Shown here piece after piece: positions 1-6,262 of a DNA stretch of 6,262 nt (positions are counted from its first letter, which is position 1; every line of letters starts with the position of its first letter). The position numbers and the translations under genes were made by a program. The stretch spans positions 1 through 6,262 of the forward strand of contig DAOWKM010000121.1 of the NCBI GenBank assembly GCA_030643695.1, given 5' to 3'. The notes under the pieces were generated by a model. The model was given only the letters and a program-made list of their open reading frames with translations, was not told the origin of the DNA and did not search any database. The DNA comes from Dehalococcoidia bacterium (GTDB lineage Bacteria; Chloroflexota; Dehalococcoidia; Dehalococcoidales; DAOWKM01).

Positions 1-75
1 GAAAGGTATAAAATCGAAGTTAACCGGACAAGCATTATTGGGATAGGCACCGCCTACGAGCACAGTAAATTTTAA
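1..75 (+). CDS. possible C-terminal end of a plus-strand gene (partial, unidentified)
   Basis: Frame 1 is open from the left edge and ends with TAA at 73-75, giving 24 residues that end in GIGTAYEHSKF. The other two plus frames have stops, and the codons chosen look like those of the neighbouring genes. If real, this gene would converge on the tRNA and the operon. A 24-codon open stretch can arise by chance and I do not recognise the peptide, so no function is proposed. The bases from 76 to 106 show nothing clear. Confidence 0.35.
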   Translation, partial: ERYKIEVNRTSIIGIGTAYEHSKF

Positions 76-106
76 GAGGAAGTCTGCTTAAGATTGGATG
101 CTGAGT

Positions 107-183
107 TGGTCGGGGTGAGAGGACTTGAACCTCCGACCTCAGCGTCCCAAACGCTGCGCGCTAGCCATCTGCGCTACACCCCG
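107..183 (-). tRNA. tRNA-Pro (anticodon UGG), CCA encoded
   Basis: The reverse complement folds into a full cloverleaf. The acceptor stem is CGGGGTG paired with CACCCCG (183-177 with 117-111), and the D arm has GCGC stems around a GG-containing loop. The anticodon stem CAGCG/CGCTG encloses the loop TTTGGGA, so the anticodon is TGG at 149-147, reading proline CCN codons. The T arm carries the loop TTCAAGT. The C1:G72 pair, discriminator A73 and G37 after the anticodon all match known bacterial tRNA-Pro identity features. The 3' CCA is encoded at 109-107. The gene lies 58 bases downstream of the preceding stop codon, with its own promoter candidate between. Confidence 0.96.
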
Positions 184-191
184 TTACTAGA

Positions 192-221
192 AGTATAGTA
201 ACACCACCTGTCATTGGTCAA
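192..221 (-). promoter_or_regulatory. sigma-70-type promoter for tRNA-Pro
   Basis: On the minus strand, TTGACC (221-216) is followed after 18 bases by TATACT (197-192), each one mismatch from the -35 and -10 consensus. The -10 box ends 8 bases before the first tRNA base, so transcription would start almost at the mature 5' end, as is common for tRNA genes. It lies in the only real intergenic spacer of the window. The call rests on sequence match and position alone. Confidence 0.6.
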
Positions 222-241
222 GTTAATGGCTAGCTAGATTT

Positions 242-985
242 TTAATCCCGGCAATTAGGACAAATATCAAATGCTTCTGGGGGTAAATCTGATTGTCTAG
301 CTATATAGTCTAGCTGCTTTTCCGGAGCCCAGTAGTTACCGCAGATTTTACACTTCTTTAATTTAAACTCTGTCTTCGGCATCTTGGGATTAGGCATAGT
401 TATAGTTCTTGTATCTCCAACATCCTCTAACTTTATAGCCCCTACAGGGCAGATATAGGCGCAGGAGCCACAGCCAATACAGGTATCCGGAGTCTCATAA
501 AAGGGGGCAGATACCTCTCGGTTAACACCACGATTAACTAGGCTAATTGCTGAGACCCCTACAACCTCTTCGCATGCCCTAACACATAATCCACATAGGA
601 TACAGCTCTCATCCTCCAACTTGAAGGGTGTTCTCTCAACACCTAGTCGCCTGGCTAGGTCCTGTATTACCGGTGAACCGGGGCTTCTAGCCAGCAGCAG
701 CTCCATAAGCACCTTGCGGTGATTGGCAATCCTTTCAGAATTAGTCCTTACCACAAGCCCTTCTTCTGTTGGGTAGAGGCAGGAGGCTACCAGTCTTTCT
801 CTTCCATGGGTAACGATTTCAACGAGGCAAAGCCGGCAGGCACCGTATGGAGCTATTCCTTCATGATAGCACAGGGTTGGTATATATATATTATTATCCC
901 TAGCTACTTCCAGTATCGTGGCTCCCTCTTCAGCTTGAACTTCTCGCCCATCAATCGTTAATGTTACCATTCTTCTTCCCATCAT
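242..985 (-). CDS. HoxU/NuoG-N-like iron-sulfur protein with C-terminal zinc ribbon
   Basis: This 247-residue protein would wire electrons between the flavoprotein NuoF and its partner, like HoxU or the N-terminal part of NuoG/HydA. An N-terminal plant-type [2Fe-2S] domain (about 6-80) has Cys39, Cys50, Cys53 and Cys69. Two [4Fe-4S] motifs follow: Cys128/131/134/138 and Cys169/172/175/179. The His-Cys3 cluster motif that HoxU and NuoG carry between these parts is absent; residues 89-125 contain no cysteine. The C-terminus adds two CxxC pairs (Cys212/215 and Cys242/245), a likely zinc ribbon. No catalytic H-cluster or molybdopterin domain follows, and the length is close to that of HoxU. The start at 985 overlaps the nuoF stop (ATGA, 4 bases). 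The ATG at 970, preceded by GGAAGAAGA and beginning MVTLTIDG, is an equally good start. It is the last gene of the operon, ending in TAA at 244-242. Confidence 0.88.
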   Translation of the reverse strand: MMGRRMVTLTIDGREVQAEEGATILEVARDNNIYIPTLCYHEGIAPYGACRLCLVEIVTHGRERLVASCLYPTEEGLVVRTNSERIANHRKVLMELLLARSPGSPVIQDLARRLGVERTPFKLEDESCILCGLCVRACEEVVGVSAISLVNRGVNREVSAPFYETPDTCIGCGSCAYICPVGAIKLEDVGDTRTITMPNPKMPKTEFKLKKCKICGNYWAPEKQLDYIARQSDLPPEAFDICPNCRD

Positions 986-2838
986 TCTTTTATTACCGCA
1001 CCAAGCTTACAGACATCATAACAAGCCCCACACTTAATGCACTTCTCCTGGTCTAGGATAACTGGCTTTCGTTTTTCGACAAAAGTGATAGCTTCAGTTG
1101 GGCAAGCCTTCTCACATAGCCTACAGCCTACACAGCTTTCCTCATCAATGAGATAGGTAATCAACTGTTTGCAAACCCCAGCCGGACATTTTTTATCTTT
1201 AATATGGGCTTCATACTCATCTCGGAAATAGCGTATGGTGGTCAGGACAGGGTTAGGAGCAGTTGCACCTAGAGCACACAGAGAGCAATCCCTAATTGTA
1301 GCCGATAGACGCTCAAGTAATTCAATATCCCCATCCCTCCCCCTACCCTCAGTAATATCAGTTAAAACTTCACGCATTCTTTTCAGTCCCTCACGACAAG
1401 GCAGACACTTACCACAGGACTCTCCTTCGAGAAAGGTAATAAAGTATTTAGCCATATCTACCATGCAGGTATCCTCATCCATCACAATCATGGCACCAGA
1501 GCCCATCATTGAGCCAACCTTAGTCAATTCATCAAAATCTATCATTATGTCAAGTAAGCTCTCAGGGATGAAACCTCCCGAGGGGCCACCTGTCTCTACT
1601 GCCTTGAATTTTTTACCTTCAGGAATACCACCACCTATATCATAGATAATCTCCTTCAGAGTCATTCCCATTGGAACTTCTACTAAACCGGTGTTATTAA
1701 CCTTACCTACCAGAGAGAAAATCTTTGTTCCCTTGCTGTTTTTGGTGCCTATTTTAGCATACCACTCGGCACCCTGATTGATTATTAGCGGGATATTTGC
1801 CCAGGTCTCTACATTGTTCAGGTTGGTTGGCTGGTCCCACAAGCCTTTCTCAACAGTGTGAACATATTTTGCCCGGGGTTCTCCTGGTTTTCCTTCCAGT
1901 GAAGCCATCAGTGCGGTTGACTCACCACAGACAAAAGCTCCCCCTCCCCTATTTATCCTGATGGACAGGTCAAATCCGGAACCCAGAATGTTCTTACCCA
2001 AAATCCCATATTCCTCTGCCTGTCTAATAGCAATCCCGGCATTTTTTACTGCCAGAGGGTATTCGTTACGAACATAGATGTAGCCCTGGTGAGCCCCAAT
2101 AGTATAGGCCCCGATTATCATCCCCTCCAGAACACTGTGAGGATTCCCTTCCATAAGACTCCTATCCATAAAGGCACCGGGGTCACCCTCATCACAATTA
2201 CATATGACGTACTTGGTATTGCCCTGTACCCGGCGGCAGCTTTCCCACTTAACACCGGTAGGAAACCCACCACCACCGCGTCCCCGCAGACCAGATTTCT
2301 TGACCTCATCAATTATCCCTCCTGAGGACATCTTAAAAAGAGCTTTACTCAAAGCAGAGTAGCCACCGATAGCAAGGTAGTCATCAATATTATTAGGGTC
2401 AATCTTTCCATTGGAACCGAAGACAAGTCGCTCCTGGTTCTTATAGAAGGGGATTTCAGATTCATAAATTATCTTTTCATTGGTGTGAGCATCAGTGTAG
2501 AGTAAACGTTCAATGATATTTTCCCCCTTTATAGTCTGGGAGATGATTTCAGGAACATCCTCTGGTTTTGCATGTAAGTAACATATTCCCTCAGGGTAAA
2601 TGACTATAATGGGGCCTCTCTCACAAAATCCGTGGCAGCCTGTCTTTCTGAAGTCTACCTTGGCGCTTAATCCTTGTTTTTTAATCTCTTCTTCAATACT
2701 AAGAGCAACTTCCTCACTGCCAGAAGCACGGCAAGCAGTCCCAGAACATAATGTAATACAAGTCTTATTAGGGTCCCTAGCTGCCAGTATTGATTTTCTT
2801 TTTCCCTCTAGCTCATCAGGGGAGCTTAACCTGTTCAA
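982..2838 (-). CDS. nuoF: NuoF/HydB-like NADH-binding FMN iron-sulfur flavoprotein
   Basis: This 618-residue subunit is the predicted site where NAD(H) exchanges electrons with FMN. It has three parts. A thioredoxin-like [2Fe-2S] domain (about 25-105) has Cys31, Cys36, Cys68 and Cys72. The 51-kDa NADH/FMN core includes [13 protein letters not shown] (183-195), [11 protein letters not shown] (216-226), [11 protein letters not shown] (298-308) and EGKPGEPR (315-322), then a [4Fe-4S] site at Cys475/478/481 with Cys521. A C-terminal double ferredoxin has Cys569/572/575/579 and Cys600/603/606/610. A CPAGVCK motif (551-557) precedes it. Complex I NuoF is shorter (around 430 residues) and lacks both added domains; this layout is that of HydB/HndC of NAD(P)-linked and bifurcating hydrogenases. 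The start is TTG, chosen because AAAGGA sits 7 bases upstream and the overlapping upstream ATG (2855) is out of frame and soon stops. The gene begins 19 bases after nuoE and overlaps the next gene by 4 bases. Confidence 0.93.
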   Translation of the reverse strand: MNRLSSPDELEGKRKSILAARDPNKTCITLCSGTACRASGSEEVALSIEEEIKKQGLSAKVDFRKTGCHGFCERGPIIVIYPEGICYLHAKPEDVPEIISQTIKGENIIERLLYTDAHTNEKIIYESEIPFYKNQERLVFGSNGKIDPNNIDDYLAIGGYSALSKALFKMSSGGIIDEVKKSGLRGRGGGGFPTGVKWESCRRVQGNTKYVICNCDEGDPGAFMDRSLMEGNPHSVLEGMIIGAYTIGAHQGYIYVRNEYPLAVKNAGIAIRQAEEYGILGKNILGSGFDLSIRINRGGGAFVCGESTALMASLEGKPGEPRAKYVHTVEKGLWDQPTNLNNVETWANIPLIINQGAEWYAKIGTKNSKGTKIFSLVGKVNNTGLVEVPMGMTLKEIIYDIGGGIPEGKKFKAVETGGPSGGFIPESLLDIMIDFDELTKVGSMMGSGAMIVMDEDTCMVDMAKYFITFLEGESCGKCLPCREGLKRMREVLTDITEGRGRDGDIELLERLSATIRDCSLCALGATAPNPVLTTIRYFRDEYEAHIKDKKCPAGVCKQLITYLIDEESCVGCRLCEKACPTEAITFVEKRKPVILDQEKCIKCGACYDVCKLGAVIKE

Positions 2839-2845
2839 TATCCGT

Positions 2846-2851
2846 TCCTTT
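2846..2851 (-). promoter_or_regulatory. ribosome binding site supporting the TTG start of nuoF
   Basis: AAAGGA lies 7 bases before the TTG at 2838-2836, in the 19-base nuoE-nuoF gap. It favours TTG over the ATG at 2855-2853, whose frame meets TGA after a few codons. Confidence 0.55.
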
Positions 2852-2857
2852 CCATAA

Positions 2858-3328
2858 CTAATCGTAGCTCTGTAATAATGGCTTAACTTTATCGCGCTTC
2901 ATCAGACCTGAATACTTGTCATCAATTATTACTATAGGACCTAGAGCACAGGCTCCCACACAGTTAACCGTCTCCAGAGTGTATTTAAGGTCTTTGGTTG
3001 TTTCACCTGGCTTAATCCCCAACTCCTGTTCAATCGTTTCCAGAACCTTAACCCCACCTCTAACGTGGCAGGCAGTGCCTAGACAGACATTGATTAAGTG
3101 GCGTCCCCTTGGCTTCAGGCGAAACGCCTTAAAAAAGGTGGCTACGCTATAGACCCGACTCAACGGGACACCTAAACCCTGGCTAACCTGTATTATGGCT
3201 TCCTTAGGCAGATAATTGTATTCTGTCTGGATGTCTTGCAAAATAGATACTAATAATCCCTTGTCACCCTGGTGTTTGTCCAGTATTACCTCTATCTTCT
3301 CCTCCAATTGTTTAACCTCTGTGTTCAT
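2858..3328 (-). CDS. nuoE: NuoE-like [2Fe-2S] thioredoxin-fold subunit
   Basis: This 156-residue protein is a 24-kDa-type (NuoE/HydC/HndA) subunit that pairs with NuoF and holds one [2Fe-2S] cluster near the FMN. The helical N-terminal half includes the family pattern YNYLPKEA (37-44) and [11 protein letters not shown] (59-69). The thioredoxin-like half carries the ligands Cys82-x4-Cys87 and Cys123-x3-Cys127 ([11 protein letters not shown] and CVGACALGP). Length and motif spacing are normal for the family, and the protein looks complete. The ATG overlaps the porB TGA by four bases (ATGA), with GGAG 8 bases upstream of the start, so it is likely coupled to porB translation. This is the point where the operon passes from POR genes to the NAD-linked module. 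Confidence 0.94.
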   Translation of the reverse strand: MNTEVKQLEEKIEVILDKHQGDKGLLVSILQDIQTEYNYLPKEAIIQVSQGLGVPLSRVYSVATFFKAFRLKPRGRHLINVCLGTACHVRGGVKVLETIEQELGIKPGETTKDLKYTLETVNCVGACALGPIVIIDDKYSGLMKRDKVKPLLQSYD

Positions 3329-4245
3329 GCTGCTTTCTCCAGGAGCCTAGAATATTCCTCCCTCACCCTCTCCTGTATTATACGTATATTATCCTTATCC
3401 AGGTGTCTGAATCTCCCTTGTAGCTTCAAGTAATCTTGGACCGGTCTCAATTGGGATGGAGCAAAACTTAATTTATATTTGCCCTTCTCTACTTCATATA
3501 GTGGGAATACCCCTGTTTCTACTGCCAAGCGACCTAGCCTGACCGTTAAATCAGGAGCAGACCGCCAACCAGTGGGACAAACAGACAGGATGTGAATATA
3601 AGCTGGTCCCCTAGTGGCTACTCCCTTTGCTACCTTAGCCATCAAATCAAACGGATAGCTGGGGCAGGCAGTAGCTACATAAGGGATATCATGAGCAGCG
3701 GCAATGGCTGGCATATTCTTCTTCCAGGTAACCTGCCCTATGCTTATTTTGCCAGCGGGAGAGGTTGTCGTCGAAGCACCATAGGGGGTAGCTGAAGACC
3801 GTTGAATTCCAGTATTCATGTAGGCTTCATTATCAAAGCAGATATAAAGGAAGTTATGACCTCTCTCAAAGGCTCCAGATAGTGCCTGAAGCCCAATATC
3901 ACTGGTACCGCCATCACCAGCCATAGCTACTACCTTAACATCCTGTGGCGAGCGTCTTCCCTTCTTTGTCATAACCTTTAAGCCGGCTTCTATGCCAGAA
4001 GCTACTGCTGCTGTATTCTCAAACAGGGTATGAATCCAGGGAACGCGCCAGGAGGTATAAGGAAGTTGTGATGAAATGATTTCTATGCAGCCGGTAGCAT
4101 TAACCATAATTACATTCTGACCTAATGCTTTACAGACTAGTCTTACTGCTAAGGCTTCACCACAACCAATGCAAGCTCGATGACCGGGGGCAAAAATTTC
4201 CTTCTTGGTTACCAATCGAGGAACATAAATGGCATATTTCTCCAT
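3325..4245 (-). CDS. porB: 2-oxoacid (pyruvate):ferredoxin oxidoreductase beta subunit
   Basis: This 306-residue subunit binds thiamine diphosphate and the proximal [4Fe-4S] cluster that takes electrons from the hydroxyethyl-TPP intermediate. The TPP signature runs from Gly110-Asp111-Gly112 to DNEAYMNTG (138-146). Cys25 and Cys28 (CIGC), Cys53 (TGC) and Cys223 (SVC) match the four cluster ligands of pyruvate:ferredoxin oxidoreductases; Cys223 is followed by PTGW, as usual in PorB. The length of about 300 residues is typical. With the delta subunit also present, this fits a pyruvate-type enzyme better than an indolepyruvate or a two-subunit oxoglutarate enzyme, although 2-ketoisovalerate cannot be excluded by eye. 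The ATG at 4245 shares one base with the porA stop (TAATG). An AAGGGA lies only 3 bases upstream, so coupling to porA is likely. Confidence 0.95.
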   Translation of the reverse strand: MEKYAIYVPRLVTKKEIFAPGHRACIGCGEALAVRLVCKALGQNVIMVNATGCIEIISSQLPYTSWRVPWIHTLFENTAAVASGIEAGLKVMTKKGRRSPQDVKVVAMAGDGGTSDIGLQALSGAFERGHNFLYICFDNEAYMNTGIQRSSATPYGASTTTSPAGKISIGQVTWKKNMPAIAAAHDIPYVATACPSYPFDLMAKVAKGVATRGPAYIHILSVCPTGWRSAPDLTVRLGRLAVETGVFPLYEVEKGKYKLSFAPSQLRPVQDYLKLQGRFRHLDKDNIRIIQERVREEYSRLLEKAA

Positions 4246-5420
4246 TATTCCCTTACCCCAAACATTTCAAATTCTTGCTCACTCCCCGTCTGTGAAATTT
4301 CTATACCCCTATTAATTATTTCCTCAAATCCGTCAGCGGTAATATCTCTGCCGCCCAAACCGCCAACGAAGCTTACCACCTTTGGCTTTTTATCCTCATT
4401 ATATAAGGCTGCCTTAATCTCTGAACAAACTGGACCACCGGGACCACCAAAGGAAAGGGCTCTATCTAATACAATAAGAACCTCAGCATCCTTAACCGCC
4501 TGGCGGATTTCTTTAAAGGGGAAAGGTCGCCACAAGCGAAGCTTTATTAGTCCAACCTCCCTGCCTTCTTTTCGCATCCTGTCTATAGTTGTCATTGCCG
4601 TCTCGCTAAAGCTCCCCATAGTTAATAGAAGCACCTTGGCATCTTCACTGTGGTAGCTTTCTACCGGGGAGTAATGTCGCTTAAAGCGACTACCAAATTC
4701 ACTCCAGCACTGGAGAATTACTTTCTTGGACGCTCTTAAATTTATCTCCTGTGCCATTTTTGTCTCTGAGTATATGATAGGTGGGGCAAAGGCTCCCATA
4801 GTTACCGGCTTATCAGGATTTAGCGGCAAGGGATATTTATATGGGGGGATAAATTGGTCAACCTCGCTCTGCTCCGGCATGTATATAGGTTCAATCATAT
4901 GTGATAGGTGGAATCCATCCAGGTGAACCATTACTGGAAGCAAAACCTTCTCGTCTTCAGCAATGCGGAAGGCACAGAGGACATTGTCAATAGCCTCCTG
5001 ACCATTTTCCACAAATATCTGAATCCAACCGGTATCGCGGACAGCCATAACATCAGAGTGGTCACCCCAGACACTCAACGGTGCTGATAACGCTCGGTTA
5101 ACTACTGTCATAACTACTGGCAGCCGCATTGATGAAGCAACATATAATACCTCATGCATCAGCTCTAGCCCCTGACCAGCAGTAGCGGTAAATGTCCTCG
5201 CCCCGACGGCTGATGCCCCAAGGCAGGCACTCATTGCTGAGTGTTCCGACTCAACAGGAATATACTGGGCATCCAACTCACCATTAGCTACTAGCTCAGC
5301 CAGGTGTTCTACAATATGAGTTTGAGGAGTAATGGGATAAGCAGCCACAACATCAACATCAGCCAGTTTAGCGGCATCAGCAATAGCCAGTGAGACCTCA
5401 ATACCTATTCTCTTTGCCAT
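4245..5420 (-). CDS. porA: 2-oxoacid (pyruvate):ferredoxin oxidoreductase alpha subunit
   Basis: This 391-residue subunit contacts the pyrimidine end of TPP and binds substrate together with PorB. The N-terminal domain shows AAYPITPQT (26-34), the ESEHSAM segment (58-63) with its conserved Glu58, and [13 protein letters not shown] (78-90). The middle has WGDHSD (118-123). The C-terminal transketolase-like domain has LWRPFP (296-301), GGPGGP (325-330) and GGLGGRD (353-359), the usual PorA ending. Length is normal (about 385-400 residues), and there is no fused gamma or delta part, unlike the single-chain PFOR of many fermenters. The ATG overlaps the porD TAA by one base and follows a strong AGGAGG-type ribosome site (5430-5425), suggesting high translation. 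Confidence 0.96.
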   Translation of the reverse strand: MAKRIGIEVSLAIADAAKLADVDVVAAYPITPQTHIVEHLAELVANGELDAQYIPVESEHSAMSACLGASAVGARTFTATAGQGLELMHEVLYVASSMRLPVVMTVVNRALSAPLSVWGDHSDVMAVRDTGWIQIFVENGQEAIDNVLCAFRIAEDEKVLLPVMVHLDGFHLSHMIEPIYMPEQSEVDQFIPPYKYPLPLNPDKPVTMGAFAPPIIYSETKMAQEINLRASKKVILQCWSEFGSRFKRHYSPVESYHSEDAKVLLLTMGSFSETAMTTIDRMRKEGREVGLIKLRLWRPFPFKEIRQAVKDAEVLIVLDRALSFGGPGGPVCSEIKAALYNEDKKPKVVSFVGGLGGRDITADGFEEIINRGIEISQTGSEQEFEMFGVRE

Positions 5421-5713
5421 TACTCCTCCTCATCCACCATAGTAATAGCCTGCGTCCAGCACTCCCTGGCACAAATACCGCATCCCTTGCAGTAAAATAG
5501 ATTAGCCTCAAAATACCCCTCAGCGTTCTGCTCAACGCACCCCTCGGGGCAAAAGAGCTGACAGATACCGCATTTTATGCATTTATTGCTATTAAAGATT
5601 GGTCTCTGCGACCTCCAATCCCCAGTCCGGTATTGGTTGGCATTACCTGGCTCGATTACAATTGAGCCAATTTCCAGGTCTTTCCAGGTTATTTCACTTT
5701 CCGGTTTAGTCAA
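5420..5713 (-). CDS. porD: 2-oxoacid (pyruvate):ferredoxin oxidoreductase delta subunit (2x[4Fe-4S] ferredoxin)
   Basis: This 97-residue ferredoxin-like subunit carries electrons from the PorB cluster to the external acceptor. The N-terminal part has TGDWRSQRP (30-38), characteristic of PorD. Two [4Fe-4S] motifs follow: Cys45/48/51/55 (then PEGC, with an extra Cys59) and Cys75/78/81/85. The second motif is followed by Trp86 where most such ferredoxins have Pro. Size and order are normal for the four-subunit enzymes of bacteria and archaea. The start is TTG at 5713, overlapping the porG stop (TTGA, 4 bases), with GGAGG 10 bases upstream. No ATG exists earlier than Met92 in this frame, so TTG is well supported. 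Confidence 0.94.
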   Translation of the reverse strand: MTKPESEITWKDLEIGSIVIEPGNANQYRTGDWRSQRPIFNSNKCIKCGICQLFCPEGCVEQNAEGYFEANLFYCKGCGICARECWTQAITMVDEEE

Positions 5714-6262
5714 TTACTCTTATCCTCCGTCACTAGGGTTTCCTCATAGGCTCTTTGCATAGCATTAATATTTCTCTCAGCTAGGCGACCGAACCGACGC
5801 CGTAAAGGCTCAAGCAAGGATTCTAATTTAACAACTCCGGTAGCTCTTAATAAGGCTCCAATCATAGCAGTATTAACGATAGGAACCCCTAACAGCTCTC
5901 GGGCAATCTTGGTAGCATCAATTGTGGCTAGCGACCAGTTAGTGCTAACTTCCTGCCTGAGCTGCTCTGCTTGCTTGCTGGTATTAACCACTACTATTCC
6001 CTTGGTTTTAAGTCCTGAGGTAACATTCACAATGCGTAATAGACCAGGGTCAAGCACTACTACTACATCGGGTTGAGCAATTTCAGCTCTCACCCTGATA
6101 GGTTGTTTACCGCTAATTCTGACGAAGGCTAAGACTGGTGCTCCCCTCCTTTCTGGGCCAAAGCTAGGGAAGGCCTGGGCATACTTACCCTCATCTATAG
6201 CCGCCCGTGCCACTAGCTCAGCAGAAGTAACCGCCCCCTGTCCACCACGACCGTGCCATCTA
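5710..6262 (-). CDS. porG: 2-oxoacid (pyruvate):ferredoxin oxidoreductase gamma subunit (5' end cut by window)
   Basis: The frame stays open to the right edge. It begins RWHGRGGQG, the glycine-rich signature normally found within the first ten residues of gamma subunits, so only a few codons and the start are missing. The visible part is 183 residues, near the family length of about 185. It also shows FGPERRGAPV and, further on, VNTAMIGALL, both typical of the family. The GTG at 6213 is not the start, because the conserved motif lies upstream of it. Gamma contributes to coenzyme A binding and to assembly with the alpha subunit. It is the first POR gene seen; any promoter lies outside the window. 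The gene ends in TGA at 5712-5710, overlapping porD. Confidence 0.94.
   Translation of the reverse strand, partial: RWHGRGGQGAVTSAELVARAAIDEGKYAQAFPSFGPERRGAPVLAFVRISGKQPIRVRAEIAQPDVVVVLDPGLLRIVNVTSGLKTKGIVVVNTSKQAEQLRQEVSTNWSLATIDATKIARELLGVPIVNTAMIGALLRATGVVKLESLLEPLRRRFGRLAERNINAMQRAYEETLVTEDKSN
5724..5728 (-). promoter_or_regulatory. ribosome binding site for the TTG start of porD
   Basis: GGAGG inside the 3' end of porG, 10 bases before the TTG at 5713, supports initiation at this non-ATG codon. Confidence 0.6.

Noticed and set aside
72..91. TTAAG...CTTAA inverted repeat downstream of the tRNA
   Set aside because: The stem is only 5 A/T-rich pairs with a 10-base loop and no clear T-run, too weak to call a terminator.
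229..237. GCTAGCTAG palindrome just after the operon stop
   Set aside because: It is short, has no loop or T-run, and similar CTAGCTA strings occur inside the coding region at about 297-316, so no operator or terminator call is justified.
719..961. Plus-strand open frame of 80 codons opposite the HoxU-like gene
   Set aside because: It mirrors the [2Fe-2S] domain coding strand and has no independent support such as a ribosome site or motif.
1235..1645. Plus-strand open frame of 136 codons
   Set aside because: It is antisense to the NuoF core and Fe-S region; the low-complexity, Ser/Pro-rich peptide is typical of a shadow frame.
242..3328. Reading the NAD module as part of respiratory complex I or as a [FeFe] hydrogenase
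   Set aside because: NuoF carries extra domains absent from complex I, the NuoG-like protein stops at 247 residues without a molybdopterin-like or H-cluster domain, and no other nuo or hyd gene is in view. Genes beyond the window could still change this.
4180..4656. Plus-strand open frame of 158 codons
   Set aside because: It lies antisense to porA and porB, both with clear family motifs over the same bases; its peptide has no recognisable features.

Overview
The window is one long minus-strand operon from an anaerobic bacterium, followed by a separate tRNA gene. Read in the direction of transcription (right to left), it encodes a four-subunit 2-oxoacid:ferredoxin oxidoreductase in the order gamma (cut by the right edge), delta, alpha, beta (porGDAB). 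A three-gene NADH-oxidising/flavin module follows directly: a NuoE-like [2Fe-2S] protein, a long NuoF/HydB-like flavoprotein, and a short NuoG-N/HoxU-like ferredoxin protein. Six of the seven genes overlap or abut a neighbour by 1-4 bases at each shared junction, and the only gap is 19 bases between nuoE and nuoF. The seven genes therefore look like one translationally coupled unit. After the last stop codon comes a short spacer with a good sigma-70-type promoter, then tRNA-Pro(UGG) with an encoded CCA end. The leftmost ~75 bases may hold the tail of a convergent plus-strand gene.

Together the genes suggest a pathway in which PorA/PorB with thiamine diphosphate oxidise pyruvate (or a related 2-oxoacid) to the acyl-CoA and CO2. 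Electrons would leave through the [4Fe-4S] cluster of PorB and the two clusters of PorD. The NuoE/NuoF/HoxU-like module carries FMN- and NAD(H)-binding motifs and many Fe-S motifs, and its domain layout matches the NAD-linked half of HydABC/Hnd-type electron-bifurcating enzymes. No hydrogenase, formate dehydrogenase or quinone-reducing subunit lies in the window, so the obvious partner encoded here is the POR itself. The working hypothesis is a POR that exchanges electrons with NAD(H), either directly or by ferredoxin/NAD bifurcation or confurcation. By visible cysteine motifs the complex would hold about eight [4Fe-4S] and three [2Fe-2S] clusters, one FMN and one thiamine diphosphate.

The organism cannot be fixed from this sequence. 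The oxygen-sensitive enzymes point to a strict anaerobe. The tRNA (C1:G72, A73, G37) is of bacterial type, and Shine-Dalgarno sites precede several genes. A Chloroflexota (Dehalococcoidia-like) or a syntrophic/acetogenic lineage would fit, but this is a low-confidence guess.
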